A stretch of 64,000 bases of DNA. Source: Bryum argenteum (taxonomy: Eukaryota > Streptophyta > Bryopsida > Bryales > Bryaceae). The notes below the pieces were generated by a model. It was not told the origin of the DNA. It did not search any database and saw only the letters and a program-made list of their open reading frames with translations. The translations under genes and the position numbers were made by a program. The DNA is taken from the NCBI GenBank assembly GCA_037043015.1, contig CM073327.1, positions 18,458,727 through 18,522,726 on the forward strand, given 5' to 3'. This document shows positions 32,091 through 45,710 of this stretch, piece by piece (positions within the stretch are counted from its first letter, which is position 1; the number at the start of each line of letters is the position of its first letter).

Positions 32091-35000
32091 TCAATGCCTA
32101 CGTTGCTTCTTCTTGGAGCTCCTATTCTTCTCAAAGTTCTCCACCACCTCCTTAGCATTCACCATGTCCTTTGCCGCCACCCACGTTGCTTCTTTCTTGT
32201 GGTATCCTCGCCACTTCACAAGGTATTCCTTGCTCTTATTTTTGAGGTTCCTACTCTTGAGGATGGCCTCTACCTCATATTCCAAATGTTGTCCAACCAA
32301 CTCTGGTGGTGGCCGAATCACTTGCTTGCGATCCGGCCACAAGGTATCCTCCTTGAATGGCTTTAACAATGAAACATGGAATGTTGGATGCACTTTGATC
32401 TCGGGTGGTAGCTCCAACTTATACACATCTTTGAACACCCGTTCCACAATGGGAAACGGACCCGCAAACTTGGACATGAACTTTAGAGTGTGGCCTTCGG
32501 GCATAGTGAAGTTCTTCACATTCAACAACACCTTTTGTCCCACCTCATACTCTACTTCACGTCTTCCGGCATTGACTTGCTTCTCATAGCGCCTTCTTGC
32601 CTTCTCCAACAACAACTTGGTTTTTTCCAACATATGTTCCCGCTTCTTGGCCAAGTCTTCACCATCTTGGTTGAACTCGGTGTTGAATGTGCCCCCTCGA
32701 AGACCTAGGTCAGCAGGTTGGAGTGGCTCCACTCCATAGGCCACTTTGAAAGGTGACTCCTTAGTCGCCGAGTGTGTGGCCGCATTGTAACTGAACTCCG
32801 CCAACCCCACATAGTCTACCCAATCACGTTGGTCCGCACTCACAAAGTTCCTCAAGTATTGGTTCAAGACCCCATTCACCCTTTCAGTTTGCCCGTCTGT
32901 TTGGGGATGAAAGGCGTGTGCTAAATGTCAACTTGGTTCCCACCTTCCTAAAGAAGTGTCTCCAAAATGCACTTGTGAACTTTGGGTCTCGATCGACACA
33001 ATCACTCTTGGCAACCCGTGATGCTTCCACCATGCATCGAGAAAGATCTTGGCGGTCTCAAGCGCGATTCCGATTCCTCTAGTTGGCACCATATGAGCCA
33101 ACTTGCTAAACCGATCCACCATCACTAAGATGGCATCATACCCTTGCGACTCGGGAAGGCTTGTGATGAAGTCCATAGACACACTATGCCAAGGACCCGG
33201 CGGAATTGGCAATGGTTGCAACAAGCCCGCTTGCTTTTGATATGAAGCCCGGTTAAGTTGGCACTTCACACAAGTCTTCACAAAGTGGGTTATGTCATCT
33301 TTCATCCCCGGCCAATAGTACCTCCTTGACACCGTTGCAATGGTAGCCTTTTCTCCCCTATGGCCGGCTATGGGACTATCATGTTCCTCCTTCAAAACCA
33401 ACAATCTAAGCTTGCCTTGAGGAACATACACCCTACTTTGCTTATACTTGAGCAATCCATTCACCAACTTGATCTCCTTGAGCTTCTTGCCCTTCCTAAG
33501 ATCACCAAGCATTTGTTGTGCCTCGGGGTCCTTCATGTACCCCTCTCTTATCCGCCGTTCCCAATTGCCTTCACCCTTATACATGAGCCGCAAGACTTGG
33601 GTGGTGCTCATGGCATGAAACTCTTCCTTTCTACTTAGCGCATCCGCACCACATTGTCACGGCCCGGTTTGTGGATCAAGTCCACATTCATGAGCGCCAA
33701 GGTATCATGCCACCTCAATTGTTTGGCACTCATTTGTGCTTGTGTCTCAAAATACTTCAAAGACACATTATCGGTGTAGACCTTAGTCTTGTGCAACCCC
33801 AAGTAATGTTGCCATGTCTTCAAACAATGCACCACCGCAAAGAGCTCCTTCTCGTGAGTTGGCCACCTCCTTTGACACCCATCCAACTTCTTGCTCTCGT
33901 AGGCAATTGGCCTACCATCTTGCATCAAGACGCCTCCAATGGCAAAGTCACTTGCATCTGTGTGGACCTCAAAGGGCTTATCAAACTCAGGGAACTTCAA
34001 CACTGGTGGAGATGACAACTTGTTCTTGAGTTCCTCAAAGGCTTGGTAGCAAAATTCATCCCATACTTGGTTCACCCCTTTTTTCAAGTCGGACAAAGGC
34101 TTGGCAATCTTAGAGAAGTTGCGTATGAAGCGGCGATAGTAGTTTGCTAGGCCAAGGAATGACCTAAGTCCCTTTTGTGTAGAAGGCCGCTTCCACTCTT
34201 GAATTGCCTTCACCTTCTTCATGTCCGGCTTGATTCCATCTCCGGTAACCACATGGCCCAAGAACTCCATCTCAAGTTGTGCAAACTCACTCTTTTCCCC
34301 ATTAGCATAAAGCTTGTTGTCTCTAAGCTTCATGAGTCTTGCCCTCAAGGTGCCTTGCATGTTCCTCGGCCGTCTTGGAAAACACCAAGATGTCATCGAT
34401 GTAGACAATCACAAAGTCATCCATTTCCTCTCGAAAGATGGTGTTCATAAGGGTTGTGAATGTTGAGGGTGCATTGCACAACCCAAAGGGCATCACAAGG
34501 AACTCATAAGACCCATACCTTGTGCGGCACGCGGTCTTTTCCACATCCGCATCCGCAATGCGGATTTGGTAGTAACCCGACTTTAAGTCTATGCGACTAA
34601 AGTACTTAGCTCCCGCCAATCTATCAAAGAGATCATCAATTCGAGGCAAAGGGTAGTTGTTCTTGATGGTCACCTTATTCAAGGCCCTATAATCAATGCA
34701 CATCCTAAGCTTGCCATCCTTCTTGTCCACAAAGAGGACCGGTGCACCATATGGTGACTTGCTTGGTCTCACATAACCCCTTTCCAACAAGTCGTTTAGT
34801 TGCTTCTTTAGCTCCATCAACTCGTTTTGGTTTAACCGATAAGGTGCCTTAGAAGGTGGCTCGGCTCCGTAGTAGCACCTCGATCTTGTGATCCACTTCT
34901 CTTCTTGGGGGTAGCTCTTTGGGTAACTCATTGGTAAGCACATCCTTGTACTTGGCCAACACCTCTTGAATTTCTTTGGGAAGTGGTTGTTGCACCCCTT

Positions 35001-36535
35001 CCCCTCATGCCCAAGTTGCTCTTCACGAGCCATCACCACAAATTGATGTTCCAACATTTGGTCTAAAGAGACCAAGTTTAATTTGCCCCCCGCTATTGAA
35101 GGGCCACGAGTTAACTTCAACACTAACTCCTTGCCATCACGGCGCACCACTAACCGTGCTGGCTTGCGCCTCACATCCACTGTGTGCGCCTCAAAGAAGG
35201 TATCCCCTAAGATGAGGTCTACCTCATCCATCTCACATAATGTGAAATTCTCAACAAACTCCAATGTCCCACACTTCAAGGTCACTTGCAACGCCACTTC
35301 CTCCGTCTTGTGCGGTTCGCCCTTTGCAAAACGCACATTGATGGGCTTGCTTGCCTTTTGCAGTGGCAAGCCCAACTCCCAATGGTACTCACCTTCTTGT
35401 CGAGGCACTCCGCAATGAAGTGGCCAATCTTGCCACAACCATGGCACCTCTTGGCCTTGGTGTCATCACCTTTGTCTCCCTCTTTCGATGGCTTTCCCCC
35501 TTGGTGTTCCCTTTTGTTAGAGGCTCCACCATCTACTTGTCCCTTGTGTTTATTGCCAAAGCCAAACTTCTTGCGCTCTTTGCCTCGAGCCGCATTCCTA
35601 TTTGATCCGCTTTGTTGAGAGGGGCCACTTGACTTCCTCTCGAGTCCATCAGCCTCAATCCTTTCAACAATCTTGATGATGCCCGCCACATCCTCAGGAA
35701 GTTTTGGGAACTTGAACAAGGCATCCACCACCCACTTTTGAAGCCCACCCAAAAAGATGCACTTCTTAGAGAACTCATCCATCTTGGGTGTGGCATTCAT
35801 TTGGGCATTGAAGTCACGCACATAGGCCTTGAGAGACCCAGTGTGCCTCATTTGCACCAAGTTCATGCCTTCCCTCAACTCCTAATACTCTGGTGTGAAG
35901 CGTTCACTCAACAAGTCTTTGAAGCCACCCCAAGTCAAGTTTGCCACCAACTCCGGCTCTTGCTCCTTTTTGCTTGTCCACCATTGAAGAGCATGATCCT
36001 TGAGAAATGTCACCGCAATGGAAACCTTGTCCTCCTCATCCGGCTTTTGGACATCATAGTAGTTATCCATCTCAAGAAGGAATTCCTTCACCTTCCTTGC
36101 CTTACCAAGTCCCGAGAAGGTGCTTGGCATGTTTACCTTAGCCAACTTTTTGGTGGAAGATGAAGGTCGGGACCCTTGCATCATGCGGTGTTCAATCAAC
36201 CTCTCTTGGCGATCCCTTTCTTCCTTCCCACGCTTGAGCTCTTGATTCACGGAGTCCATGAACTCAAGCATTCTCATTTGGAAAGCCAATTGAGGATCTT
36301 GTCTTTCCACCCCTTGGGAAGACTCTAGGCGTCTCGACCTAGAGCGCTCCTCTTCATCCAAGGGCTCCTCTTGAAGTGACAATTCCATTTGCTCATTGCC
36401 CTCACTAGTGGCAAACTTGCTCATTGGAGTCATGAGAATGAGCCTCACTTGTAGGATCGGGGTCTTTGTTCCCCTCGTGCGTGGCCGCTTGGAAGCTCCA
36501 GGCTCATCACCCTCAATGGTCTTCTTCTTGCCCAT
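32091..36535 (-). pseudogene. A2 gag-pol region
   Basis: The same domain order as A1, read on the minus strand: gag (36535 to about 35400) with knuckle [14 protein letters not shown], a deletion removing VDTG, RT with YIDD (34403-34392), RNase H, integrase and chromodomain. The stretch [11 protein letters not shown] downstream of the protease is intact here, whereas A1 and A3 each have different small indels at the same place. Breaks occur near 36414, 35890, 34870, 33655 and 32985-32915. Confidence 0.85.
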
Positions 36536-36587
36536 TGCTCCCTCACAACTTTGCACTTGGGTACTAAAAGCCCGCTCTGATACCAAG

Positions 36588-37882
36588 TGTCGCAACCCTT
36601 GCTAGCTCACCTTAGCTTACACCAACTTTTTCCCAACTCTAGCAAGTGTCACGAGCGCTAACTCTGCACATCCCCCACATGCACAAAGTTAGCTCTCCAT
36701 ACCAACCACCAAGCTCACCGCTTGGTTATCAATCCCTCCTACTCATGCAACCGGGACTCAACCCCTTCGTAGGTAGCCAATGGTTAGGTGCGGACTTCCA
36801 CTTATGTCCAAGGCCCAACTTGGTGGCACTCCCATACCACGCGGCCTAACCGCACTTGGTGGTGTCTCCTCACCACCGTCCATGACCACCATGGTGACCC
36901 CAAGGCCACCAAGTAATCACAACGCCGGCGGTGAGACACCACCCCACATCGGTAGCACTCATGGTCCTCCATTTGCCTATATGAGTCCCCGTGGTGAAGC
37001 CCCAACACTAGCTCCCCCACCGGGACTCACCTTGTCCTTATGAGCCACCGTGGTGAAGCCCCAACACTAGCTCCACCCACCGTGCCTCATTTTGCACTTT
37101 GAGTCCCCATGGTGGAGCCCCAACACTAGCTCCACCCATTGGGACTCACCTTGGCTTGGGAGTCCCCATGGTGAGGCCCCAACACTAGCCACACCACTGG
37201 GACTCCCACCTTGGTCACCACCAAGGCACCATGGGAGTGGGGAGGAGAGACCAGCCCTCCCCATAGTATACTCTGTGGGATTCGGCAGCCCCTGGTCCTA
37301 GGTGAAGGGCTGGACCCTCACACCTCTTAGTTTTGGAAGACCACCCAATCTCCCAATGCCTTAGCCGCTGGAAGGCCCCGGGAGACTTCCCGAACCTTCC
37401 AGGGCTCGTATCTACCTCGTCCCGCATCCAAACGCGACGAGCGACCACTCTATCGACATCTACTCGTCAAGTAGATGCCGATAGACACCTTACTTGCCTC
37501 ATTCCGACAAGTATTGAGGGAGTTATGCCCCTCTGAAGATTCGGGAGTCCCGGGCCAGCTTCCCAGTCCAGCACTGTCCCTGGACAGCACTCCCTTTAGT
37601 CCCACAATCTTCCAACTCCCATAACTTTTAGCTCACACCTCCAACTGAGGTGCTCCTTAGCATCCCGGAATCGTGGCAACATGAGCTTCCATAATCTCAT
37701 GTCCATTCCCTCGTGGCTCCTAGTCTCCGTGGGTGAGAGGCGTCTCCAACGCCCGGGGTCCTCTCCCACACTAGGCCCACTTAGGTTCCCTTCACCTTGG
37801 CACCCCAAGGCCCGGGCGTCACTCCGGTGTCCCCCTTGGGCCCTTGGTGTTGCGGGCACTCCTCAAGGAGAGGTGCGCGACA
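36588..37882 (-). repeat. 5' LTR of A2
   Basis: 1295 bases. Near 37645-37670 it has the A3-type sequence (CCAACTGAGG, CATCCCGG), unlike its partner LTR. The primer-binding site follows at 36585-36574. Confidence 0.9.
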
Positions 37883-38360
37883 AATTATACCCTGGCCGGG
37901 GGTTTATATCCTGGGTTTATACTCTGATGTTACTTGCCCACGGCCTTATACCCTGCCCTAACTTACTCGGGGCTTCCTGTGCCTGGGTATTATACCACGA
38001 TATCCGGATACCCCCAATACCCCAATACCCCGATTCCCTATTATCGATACCAAGGATGTGTCCATGTATACCCGTACCTTCTAGGGGTTATACCCTTCAA
38101 TCCTTTGTATTATCATTCTGTGCCTCTTTTGTTCAATGGACTTACACTTGTACCGCATTAAAATCTGACATGATTTATAATAATCAAAACTAATCCAACA
38201 TGTATTCAGTATTACGTCACAGTTTTTTTACTGAACCAATACTTAATAATCTATATTGGAGTACAGTGCAAACATAATCTCATATCTAATCTAAGGACGT
38301 GAATGCTAAAATGTGCCCAGACTCCTTCATGACACTAAAGAAAAACGTCATGTCATTTAC
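37883..38360. other. Non-coding flank of A2
   Basis: The first 200 bases continue the degenerate TTATACCC-type repeat. The remainder is AT-rich. It probably belongs to an intron of the minus-strand acidic gene, since the donor at 38355-38360 opens into it. No gene or RNA recognised. Confidence 0.5.
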
Positions 38361-38997
38361 CTCCTCCTCTAAAACACGGTCAATGGTTTCCTCATCTTCT
38401 TCAACATCTACCAACTTCTTCTTTTGATCCATCCTCTCCGCGTTCTCAGAACTGTCCTTCAAATCTTTCTCCGTATTCTCAAAACTTAATTCATCTACCT
38501 CATCGTCCTTGAGACCTTCATCGGCATTACCCTAGTAGACAAACATTCAACTCAACAAACTTAAACTGCAATAACTGAATAGCGAAAACTCAAGAATACT
38601 ACCGTACCTGCTTCTCAGAATCCTGTGCAACCTCATCACCGCCTATGTAATAACATAGAGAATCGCTAGATGTCGATCTACTTCTTCCGCGCTCTTGCTC
38701 TTCTGTAAATCTCTTGAACTCGTTCCCATCTTCAACAGTATCTTTCTCGTTAATCTCGATCACTGTGTTAAGATTGATCGACCGCATTTTGAGATTCCGC
38801 CTATACAGGGGCCCGACTTCATCATCGTTCAGATCATAATCAGCAGAGCCTCTCTCATCTCCACTCGACCTAGACGCACCCACCTTTCGCAATGCACTTC
38901 GTTTGCGAGCTTTCGTATTACTGAATCGAGTACCCCCTCTCTTCTTCTTAGGCACACTCTCACTGGATCTCTCAGACCCCAAGCTCACCACATCCAT
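38361..38997 (-). CDS. Acidic nuclear-looking protein, first two exons
   Basis: Exon 1 (38997-38608) starts at ATG and encodes a basic stretch (SVPKKKRGG, NTKARKRSALRK) followed by acidic sequence. Exon 2 (38531-38361) joins in frame across a GT-AG intron and is very acidic (KDDEVDELS, VDVEEDEETIDRVLEEE). It ends at a clear donor, GAG|GTAAAT. The next exon is not visible before chromovirus A2. Because gene U1 lies on the same strand beyond A2, the two may be one gene. No known domain. The PKKKRGG-type stretch suggests nuclear entry. It is transcribed away from the MULE transposase gene, sharing a roughly 510-bp upstream region with it. Confidence 0.5.
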
Positions 38998-39507
38998 AAC
39001 GTCAAGACTCTAAGCACAAGCACACAGTTTGTACCGTCTCAATACCTTACCAACACCAACTAAACGATCAAAAGAAAGAACCATCTCGTCTTCCTACTCC
39101 TATTTATACAAAGTTCACAAGCCGCCCCTAACGTATGTTGTGCAGTTCATCATAAATTATCGCAACAACTATGACGGCTCGTGGTCTGCCAAATGTGACA
39201 GTCTCTGACATGAGATGCTAATCTATTTTTTGAATTTGCATACAAATGCTCTGACAGTGACGGCCGCCGTTACTTTTCCAATTTTGAGACTGTCAACACT
39301 TGCACATTAATGACACTAATTACATTTGCCTAATGGTATACAATATTCACTCTTCATCATGGTAATTGTCTGATTTATTCACTCTCCTCATCTTATTTAC
39401 TTCATTACGAGATCTTAGTACAAATTTCCTCTTATAAACTGTATCATATCTACTGTGTATCCTTTTCTTACATCCACTGTCGATGCTCGTTGTTCCTCTC
39501 GCACATC
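38998..39507. promoter_or_regulatory. Divergent intergenic region
   Basis: About 510 bases separate the start of the acidic gene (minus) from ATG 39508 of the transposase gene (plus). It is AT-rich toward both ends. No ORF or strong dyad is evident. It probably holds both promoters, but I could not identify specific elements. Confidence 0.4.
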
Positions 39508-39743
39508 ATGGCTTCCTCCTCTTCTGAACCCTCTACTGCAGACATCGTTGAGATTGTGTCACAGGGAGCAGTTGTTCCCATTTGCATGTCCGTAGGGCTT
39601 GAAGGTGTTGTAGACATCACTGCATCGTGGCTTGGAATTCTATTTGGCTACGATGCATCTTCCCTGTGGTTAGAGAGAGAAGTTCTAGAACCTCATACTA
39701 ATCATGTTCAGTACTCCATGGTCGTAGATCCAATCATCCTAGA

Positions 39744-41036
39744 TGTCGCGCACCTCTCCTTGAGGAGTGCCCGCAACACCAAGGGCCCAAGGGGGACACC
39801 GGAGTGACGCCCGGGCCTTGGGGTGCCAAGGTGAAGGGAACCTAAGTGGGCCTAGTGTGGGAGAGGACCCCGGGCGTTGGAGACGCCTCTCACCCACGGA
39901 GACTAGGAGCCACGAGGGAATGGACATGAGATTATGGAAGCTCATGTTGCCACGATTCCGGGATGCTAAGGAGCACCTCAGTTGGAGGTGTGAGCTAAAA
40001 GTTATGGGAGTTGGAAGATTGTGGGACTAAAGTGAGTGCTGTCCAGGGACAGTGCTGGACTGGGAAGCTGGCCCGGGACTCCCGAATCTTCAGAGGGGCA
40101 TAACTCCCTCAATACTTGTCGGAATGAGGCAAGTAAGGTGTCTATCGGCATCTACTTGACGAGTAGATGTCGATAGAGTGGTCGCTCGTCGCGTTTGGAT
40201 GCGGGACGAGGTAGATACGAGCCCTGGAAGGTTCGGGAAGTCTCCGGGGCCTTCCAGCGGCTAAGGCATTGGGAGATTGGGTGGTCTTCCAAAACTAAGA
40301 GGTGTGAGGGTCCAGCCCTTCACCTAGGACCAGGGGGCTGCCGAATCCCACAGAGTATACTATGGGGAGGGCTGGTCTCCTCCCCACTCCCATGGTGCCT
40401 TGGTGGTGACCAAGGTGGGAGTCCCGAGTGGTGTGGCTAGTGTTGGGGCCTCACCATGGGGACTCCCAAGCCAAGGTGAGTCCCAATGGGTGGAGCTAGT
40501 GTTGGGGCTCCACCATGGGGACTCAAAGTGCAAAATGAGGCACGGTGGGTGGAGCTAGTGTTGGGGCTTCACCACGGTGGCTCATAAGGACAAGGTGAGT
40601 CCCGGTGGGGAGCTAGTGTTGGGGCTTCACCACGGGGACTCATATAGGCAAAATGAGGACCATGAGTGCTACCGATGTGGGGTGGTGTCTCACCGCCGGC
40701 GTTGTGATTACTTGGTGGCCTTGGGGTCACCATGGTAGTCATGGGCGGTGGTGAGGAGACACCACCAAGTGCGGTTAGGCCGCGTGGTATGGGAGTGCCA
40801 CCAAGTTGGGCCTTGGACATAAGTGGAAGTCCGCACCTAACCATTGGCTACCTACGATGGGGTTGAGTCCCGGTTGCATGAGTAGGAGGGATTGATAACC
40901 AAGCGGTGAGCTTGGTGGTTGGTATGGAGAGCTAACTTTGTGCATGTGGGGGATGTGCAGAGTTAGCGCTCGTGACACTTGCTAGAGTTGGGAAAAAGTT
41001 GGTGTAAGCTAAGGTGAGCTAGCAAGGGTTGCGACA
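39744..41036 (+). repeat. 5' LTR of A3
   Basis: 1293 bases with the same stem and 59-bp repeat as in A1. The primer site after it has one substitution, TGATATCAGAGC at 41039-41050. Confidence 0.92.
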
Positions 41037-41088
41037 CTTGATATCAGAGCAGGCTTTTAGTACCCAAGTGCAAAGTTGTGAGGGAGCA

Positions 41089-44000
41089 ATGGGCAAGAAG
41101 AAGACCATTGAGGGTGATGAGCCTGGAGCTTCTAAGCGGCCACGCACGAGGGGGAACAAAGACCCCGATCCTACAAGTGAGGCTCATTCTCATGACTCCA
41201 ATGAGCAAGCTGCCACTAGTGAGGGCAATGAGCAAATGGAATTGTCACTTCAAGAGGAGCCCTTGGGTGAAGAGGAGCGCTCTAGGTCGAGACGCCTAGA
41301 GTCTTCCCAAGGGGTGGAAAGACAAGATCCTCAATTGGCTTTCCAAATGAGAATGCTTGAGTTCATGGACTCCGTGAATCAAGAGCTCAAGCGTGGGAAG
41401 GAAGAAAGGGATCGCCAAGAGAGGTTGATTGAACACCGCATGATGCAAGGGTCCCGACCTTCATCTTCCACCAAAAAGTTGGCTAAGGTAAACATGCCAA
41501 GCACCTTCTCGGGACTTGGTAAGGCAAGGAAGGTGAAGGAATTCCTTCTTGAGATGGATAACTACTATGATGTCCAAAAGCCGGATGAGGAGGACAAGGT
41601 TTCCATTGCGGTGACATTTCTCAAGGATCATGCTCTTCAATGGTGGACAAGCAAAAAGGAGCAAGAGCCGGAGTTGGTGGCAAACTTGACTTGGGGTGGC
41701 TTCAAAGACTTGTTGAGTGAACGCTTCACACCGTAGTATCGGGAGTTGAGGGAAGGCATGAACTTGGTGCAAATGAGGCACACCGGGTCTCTCAAGGCCT
41801 ATGTGCGTGACTTCAATGCCCAAATGAATGCCACACCCAAGATGGATGAGTTCTCTAAGAAGTACATCTTTTTGGGTGGGCTTCAAAAGTGGGTGGTGGA
41901 TGCCTTGTTCAAGTTCCCAAAACTTCCTGAGGATGTGGCGGGCATCATCAAGATTGTTGAAAGGATTGAGGCCGATGGACCCGGGAGGAAGTCAAGTGGC
42001 CCCTCTCAACAAAGCGGATCAAATAGGAATGCGGCTCGAGGCAAAGAGCGCAAGAAGTTTGGCTTTGGCAACAAACACAAGGGACAAGTGGATGGTGGAG
42101 CCTCTAACAAAAGGGAACACCAAGGGGGAAAGCCATCTAAAGGGGGAGACAAAGGTGATGACACCAAGGCCAAGAGGTGCCATGGTTGTGGCAAGATTGG
42201 CCACTTCATTGCGGAGTGCCCCGACAAGAAGGTGAGTACCATTGCAAGTCTTGCTTGTGTTGAAGACCGCATACTAGAAGGAGGTTTTGTGGCCAAGGCA
42301 AGTAGCCTCAAGCCAAGGCCGGGCCTCTTGTTTCTTGAGGCCCAAGTAAAGGACAAAGATGTCTCATGTTTGGTTGATACAGGGCAACGCACTCCTTCAT
42401 GAGTCCCAAACTAGCAAGGGAGTTGGGCTTGCCACCGCAAAAAAGGCAAGCAAGCCCATCAATGTGCGTTTTGCAAAGGGCGAACCGCACAAGACGGAGG
42501 AAGTGGCGTTGCAAGTGACCTTGAAGTGTGGGACATTGGAGTTTGTTGAGAATTTGACATTATGTGAGATGGATGAGGTAGACCTCATCTTAGGGGATAC
42601 CTTCTTTGAGGCGCACACAGTGGATGTGAGGCGCAAGCCAAAGACGGTTAGTGGTGCGCCGTGATGGCAAGGAGTTAGTGTTGAAGTTAACTCGTGGCCC
42701 TTCAATAGCGGGGGGCAAATTAAACTTGGTCTCTTTAGACCAAATGTTGGAACATCAATTTGTGGTGATGGCTCGTGAAGAGCAACTTGGGCATGAGGGG
42801 AAGAGGGTGCAACAACCACTTCCCAAAGAAATTCAAGAGGTGTTGGCCAAGTACAAGGATGTGCTTACCAATGAGTTACCCAAAGAGCTACCCCCAAGAA
42901 GAGAAGTGGATCACAAGATCGAGGTGCTACCTGGAGCTGAGCCACCTTCTAAGGCACCTTATCGGTTAAACCAAAACGAGTTGATGGAGCTAAAGAAGCA
43001 ACTAAACGACTTGTTGGAAAGGGGTTATGTGAGACCAAGCAAGTCACCATATGGTGCACCGGTCCTTTGTGGACAAGAAGGATGGCAAGCTTAGGATGTG
43101 CATTGATTATAGGGCCTTGAATAAGGTGACCATCAAGAACAACTACCCTTTGCCTCGAATTGATGATCTCTTTGATAGATTGGCGGGAGCTAAGTACTTT
43201 AGTCGCATAGACTTAAAGTCGGGTTACTACCAAATCCGCATTGCGGATGCGGATGTGGAAAAGACCGCGTGCCGCACAAGGTATGGGTCTTATGAGTTCC
43301 TTGTGATGCCCTTTGGGTTGTGCAATGCACCCTCAACATTCACAACCCTTATGAACACCATCTTTCGAGAGGAAATGGATGACTTTGTGATTGTCTACAT
43401 CGATGACATCTTGGTGTTTTCCAAGACGGCCGAGGAACATGCAAGGCACCTTGAGGCGTGACTCATGAAGCTTAGAGACAACAAGCTTTATGCTAATGGG
43501 GAAAAGAGTGAGTTTGCACAACTTGAGATGGAGTTCTTGGGCCATGTGGTTACCGGAGATGGAATCAAGCCGGACATGAAGAAGGTGAAGGCAATTCAAG
43601 AGTGGAAGCGGCCTTCTACACAAAAGGGACTTAGGTCATTCCTTGGCCTAGCAAACTACTATCGCCGCTTCATACGCAACTTCTCTAAGATTGCCAAGCC
43701 TTTGTCCGACTTGTTGAAAAAAGGGGTGAACCAAGTATGGGATGAATTTTGCTACCAAGCCTTTGAGGAACTCAAGAACAAGTTGTCATCTCCACCAGTG
43801 TTGAAGTTCCCTGAGTTTGATAAGCCCTTTGAGGTCCACACAGATGCAAGTGACTTTGCCATTGGAGGCGTCTTGATGCAAGATGGTAGGCCAATTGCCT
43901 ACGAGAGCAAGAAGTTGGATGGGTGTCAAAGGAGGTGGCCAACTCACGAGAAGGAGCTCTTTGCGGTGGTGCATTGTTTGAAGACATGGCAACATTACTT

Positions 44001-45710
44001 GGGGTTGCACAAGACTAAGGTCTACACCGATAATGTGTCTTTGAAGTATTTTGAGACACAAGCACAAATGAGTGCCAAACAATTGAGGTGGCATGATACC
44101 TTGGCGCTCATGAATGTGGACTTGATCCACAAACCGGGCCGTGACAATGTGGTGCCGGATGCGCTAAGTAGAAAGGAAGAGTTTCATGCCATGAGCACCA
44201 CCCAAGTCTTGCGGCTCATGTATAAGGGTGAAGGCAATTGGGAACGGCGGATAAGAGAGGGGTACATGAAGGACCCCGAGGCACAACAAATGCTTGGTGA
44301 TCTTAGGAAGGGCAAGAAGCTCAAGGAGATCAAGTTGGTGAATGGATTGCTCAAGTATAAGCAAAGTAGGGTGTATGTTCCTCAAGGCAAGCTTAGATTG
44401 TTGGTTTTGAAGGAGGAACATGATAGTCCCATAGCCGCCATAGGGAGAAAAGGCTACCATTGCAACGGTGTCAAGGAGGTACTATTGGCCGGGGATGAAA
44501 GATGACATAACCCACTTTGTGAAGACTTGTGTGAAGTGCCAACTTAACCGGCTTCATATCAAAAGCAAGCGGGCTTGTTGCAACCATTGCCAATTCCGCC
44601 GGGTCCTTGGCATAGTGTGTCTATGGACTTCATCACAAGCCTTCCCGAGTCGCAAGGGTATGATGCCATCTTAGTGATGGTGGATCGGTTTAGCAAGTTG
44701 GCTCATATGGTGCCAACTAGAGGAACTAGAATCGCGCTTGAGACCGCCAAGATCTTTCTCGATGCATGGTGGAAGCATCACGGGTTGCCAAGAGTGATTG
44801 TGTCGGATCGAGACCCAAAGTTCACAAGTGCATTTTGGAGACACTTCTTTAGGAAGGTGGGAACCAAGTTGACATTTAGCACCGCCTTTCATCCCCAAAC
44901 AGACGGGCAAACCGAAAGGGTGAATGGGGTCTTGAACCAATACTTGAGGAACTTTGTGAGTGCGGACCAACGTGATTGGGTAGACTATGTGGGGTTGGCG
45001 GAGTTCGATTACAATGCGGCCACACACTCGGCGACTAAGGAGTCACCTTTCAAAGTGGCCTATGGAGTGGAGCCACTCCAACCTCGCCGACTTAGCTCTC
45101 GAGGGGGCACATTCAACACCAGAGTTCAACCAAGATGGTGAAGACTTGGCCAAGAAGCGGGAACATATGTTGGAAAAAACCAAGTTGTTGTTGGAGAAGG
45201 CAAGAAGGCGCTATGAGAAGCAAGTTAATGCCGGAAGACGTGAAGTGGAGTATGAGGTGGGACAAAAGGTGTTGTTGAATGTGAAGAACTTCACCATGTC
45301 CGAAGGCCTCACTCCAAAGTTCATGTCCAAGTTTGCGGGTCCGTTTCCCATTGTGGAACGGGTGTTCAAAGATGTGTATAAGTTGGAGCTACCACCCGAG
45401 ATCAAAGTGCATCCAACATTCCATGTTTCATTGTTAAAGCCATTCAAGGAGGATACCTTGTGGCCGGATCGCAAGCAAGTGATTCGGCCACCACCGTGAG
45501 TTGGTTGGACAACATTTGGAATATGAGGTAGAGGCCATCCTCAAGAGTAGGAACCTCAAAAACAAGAGCAAGGAATACCTTGTGAAGTGGCGAGGATACC
45601 ACGAGAAAGAAGCAACGTGGGTGGCGGCAAAGGACATGGTGAATGCTAAGGAGGTGGTGGAGAACTTTGAGAAGAATAGGAGCTCCAACAAGAAGCAACG
45701 TAGGCATTGA
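41089..45710 (+). pseudogene. A3 gag-pol region
   Basis: Gag starts at 41089 and is intact to TAG 41734-41736, the same stop as in A1. The CCHC knuckle, VDTG (followed by the same one-base loss as A1), RT with YIDD at 43396-43407, RNase H, integrase and a chromodomain ending at 45710 follow. Further breaks are near 42655, 43063 (CTTTG for CTCTTTG), a TGA at 43459-43461, 44440-44470, 44550, 45090-45120 and a TGA near 45497. Gag up to 41733 is the best preserved gag segment in the window. Confidence 0.88.

Larger units (their letters stand above)
29996..37882 (-). mobile_element. Chromovirus A2 (Ty3/gypsy), reversed, no clean TSD
   Basis: Same family as A1 and A3, on the minus strand. The 5' LTR is 37882-36588 and the 3' LTR 31291-29996. 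Gag starts at 36535, YIDD is at 34403-34392, and the chromodomain stop is at 32091. The flanking bases are TTTTA on the left and AATTA on the right, not a matching duplication. The two LTRs also belong to different subtypes at several diagnostic sites, pointing to recombination between elements. About 190 bases covering the protease active site are missing near 35390, and integrase and RNase H frames are broken. Gag keeps GAG where A1 and A3 have TAG, but has its own TAG two codons later. Confidence 0.9.
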
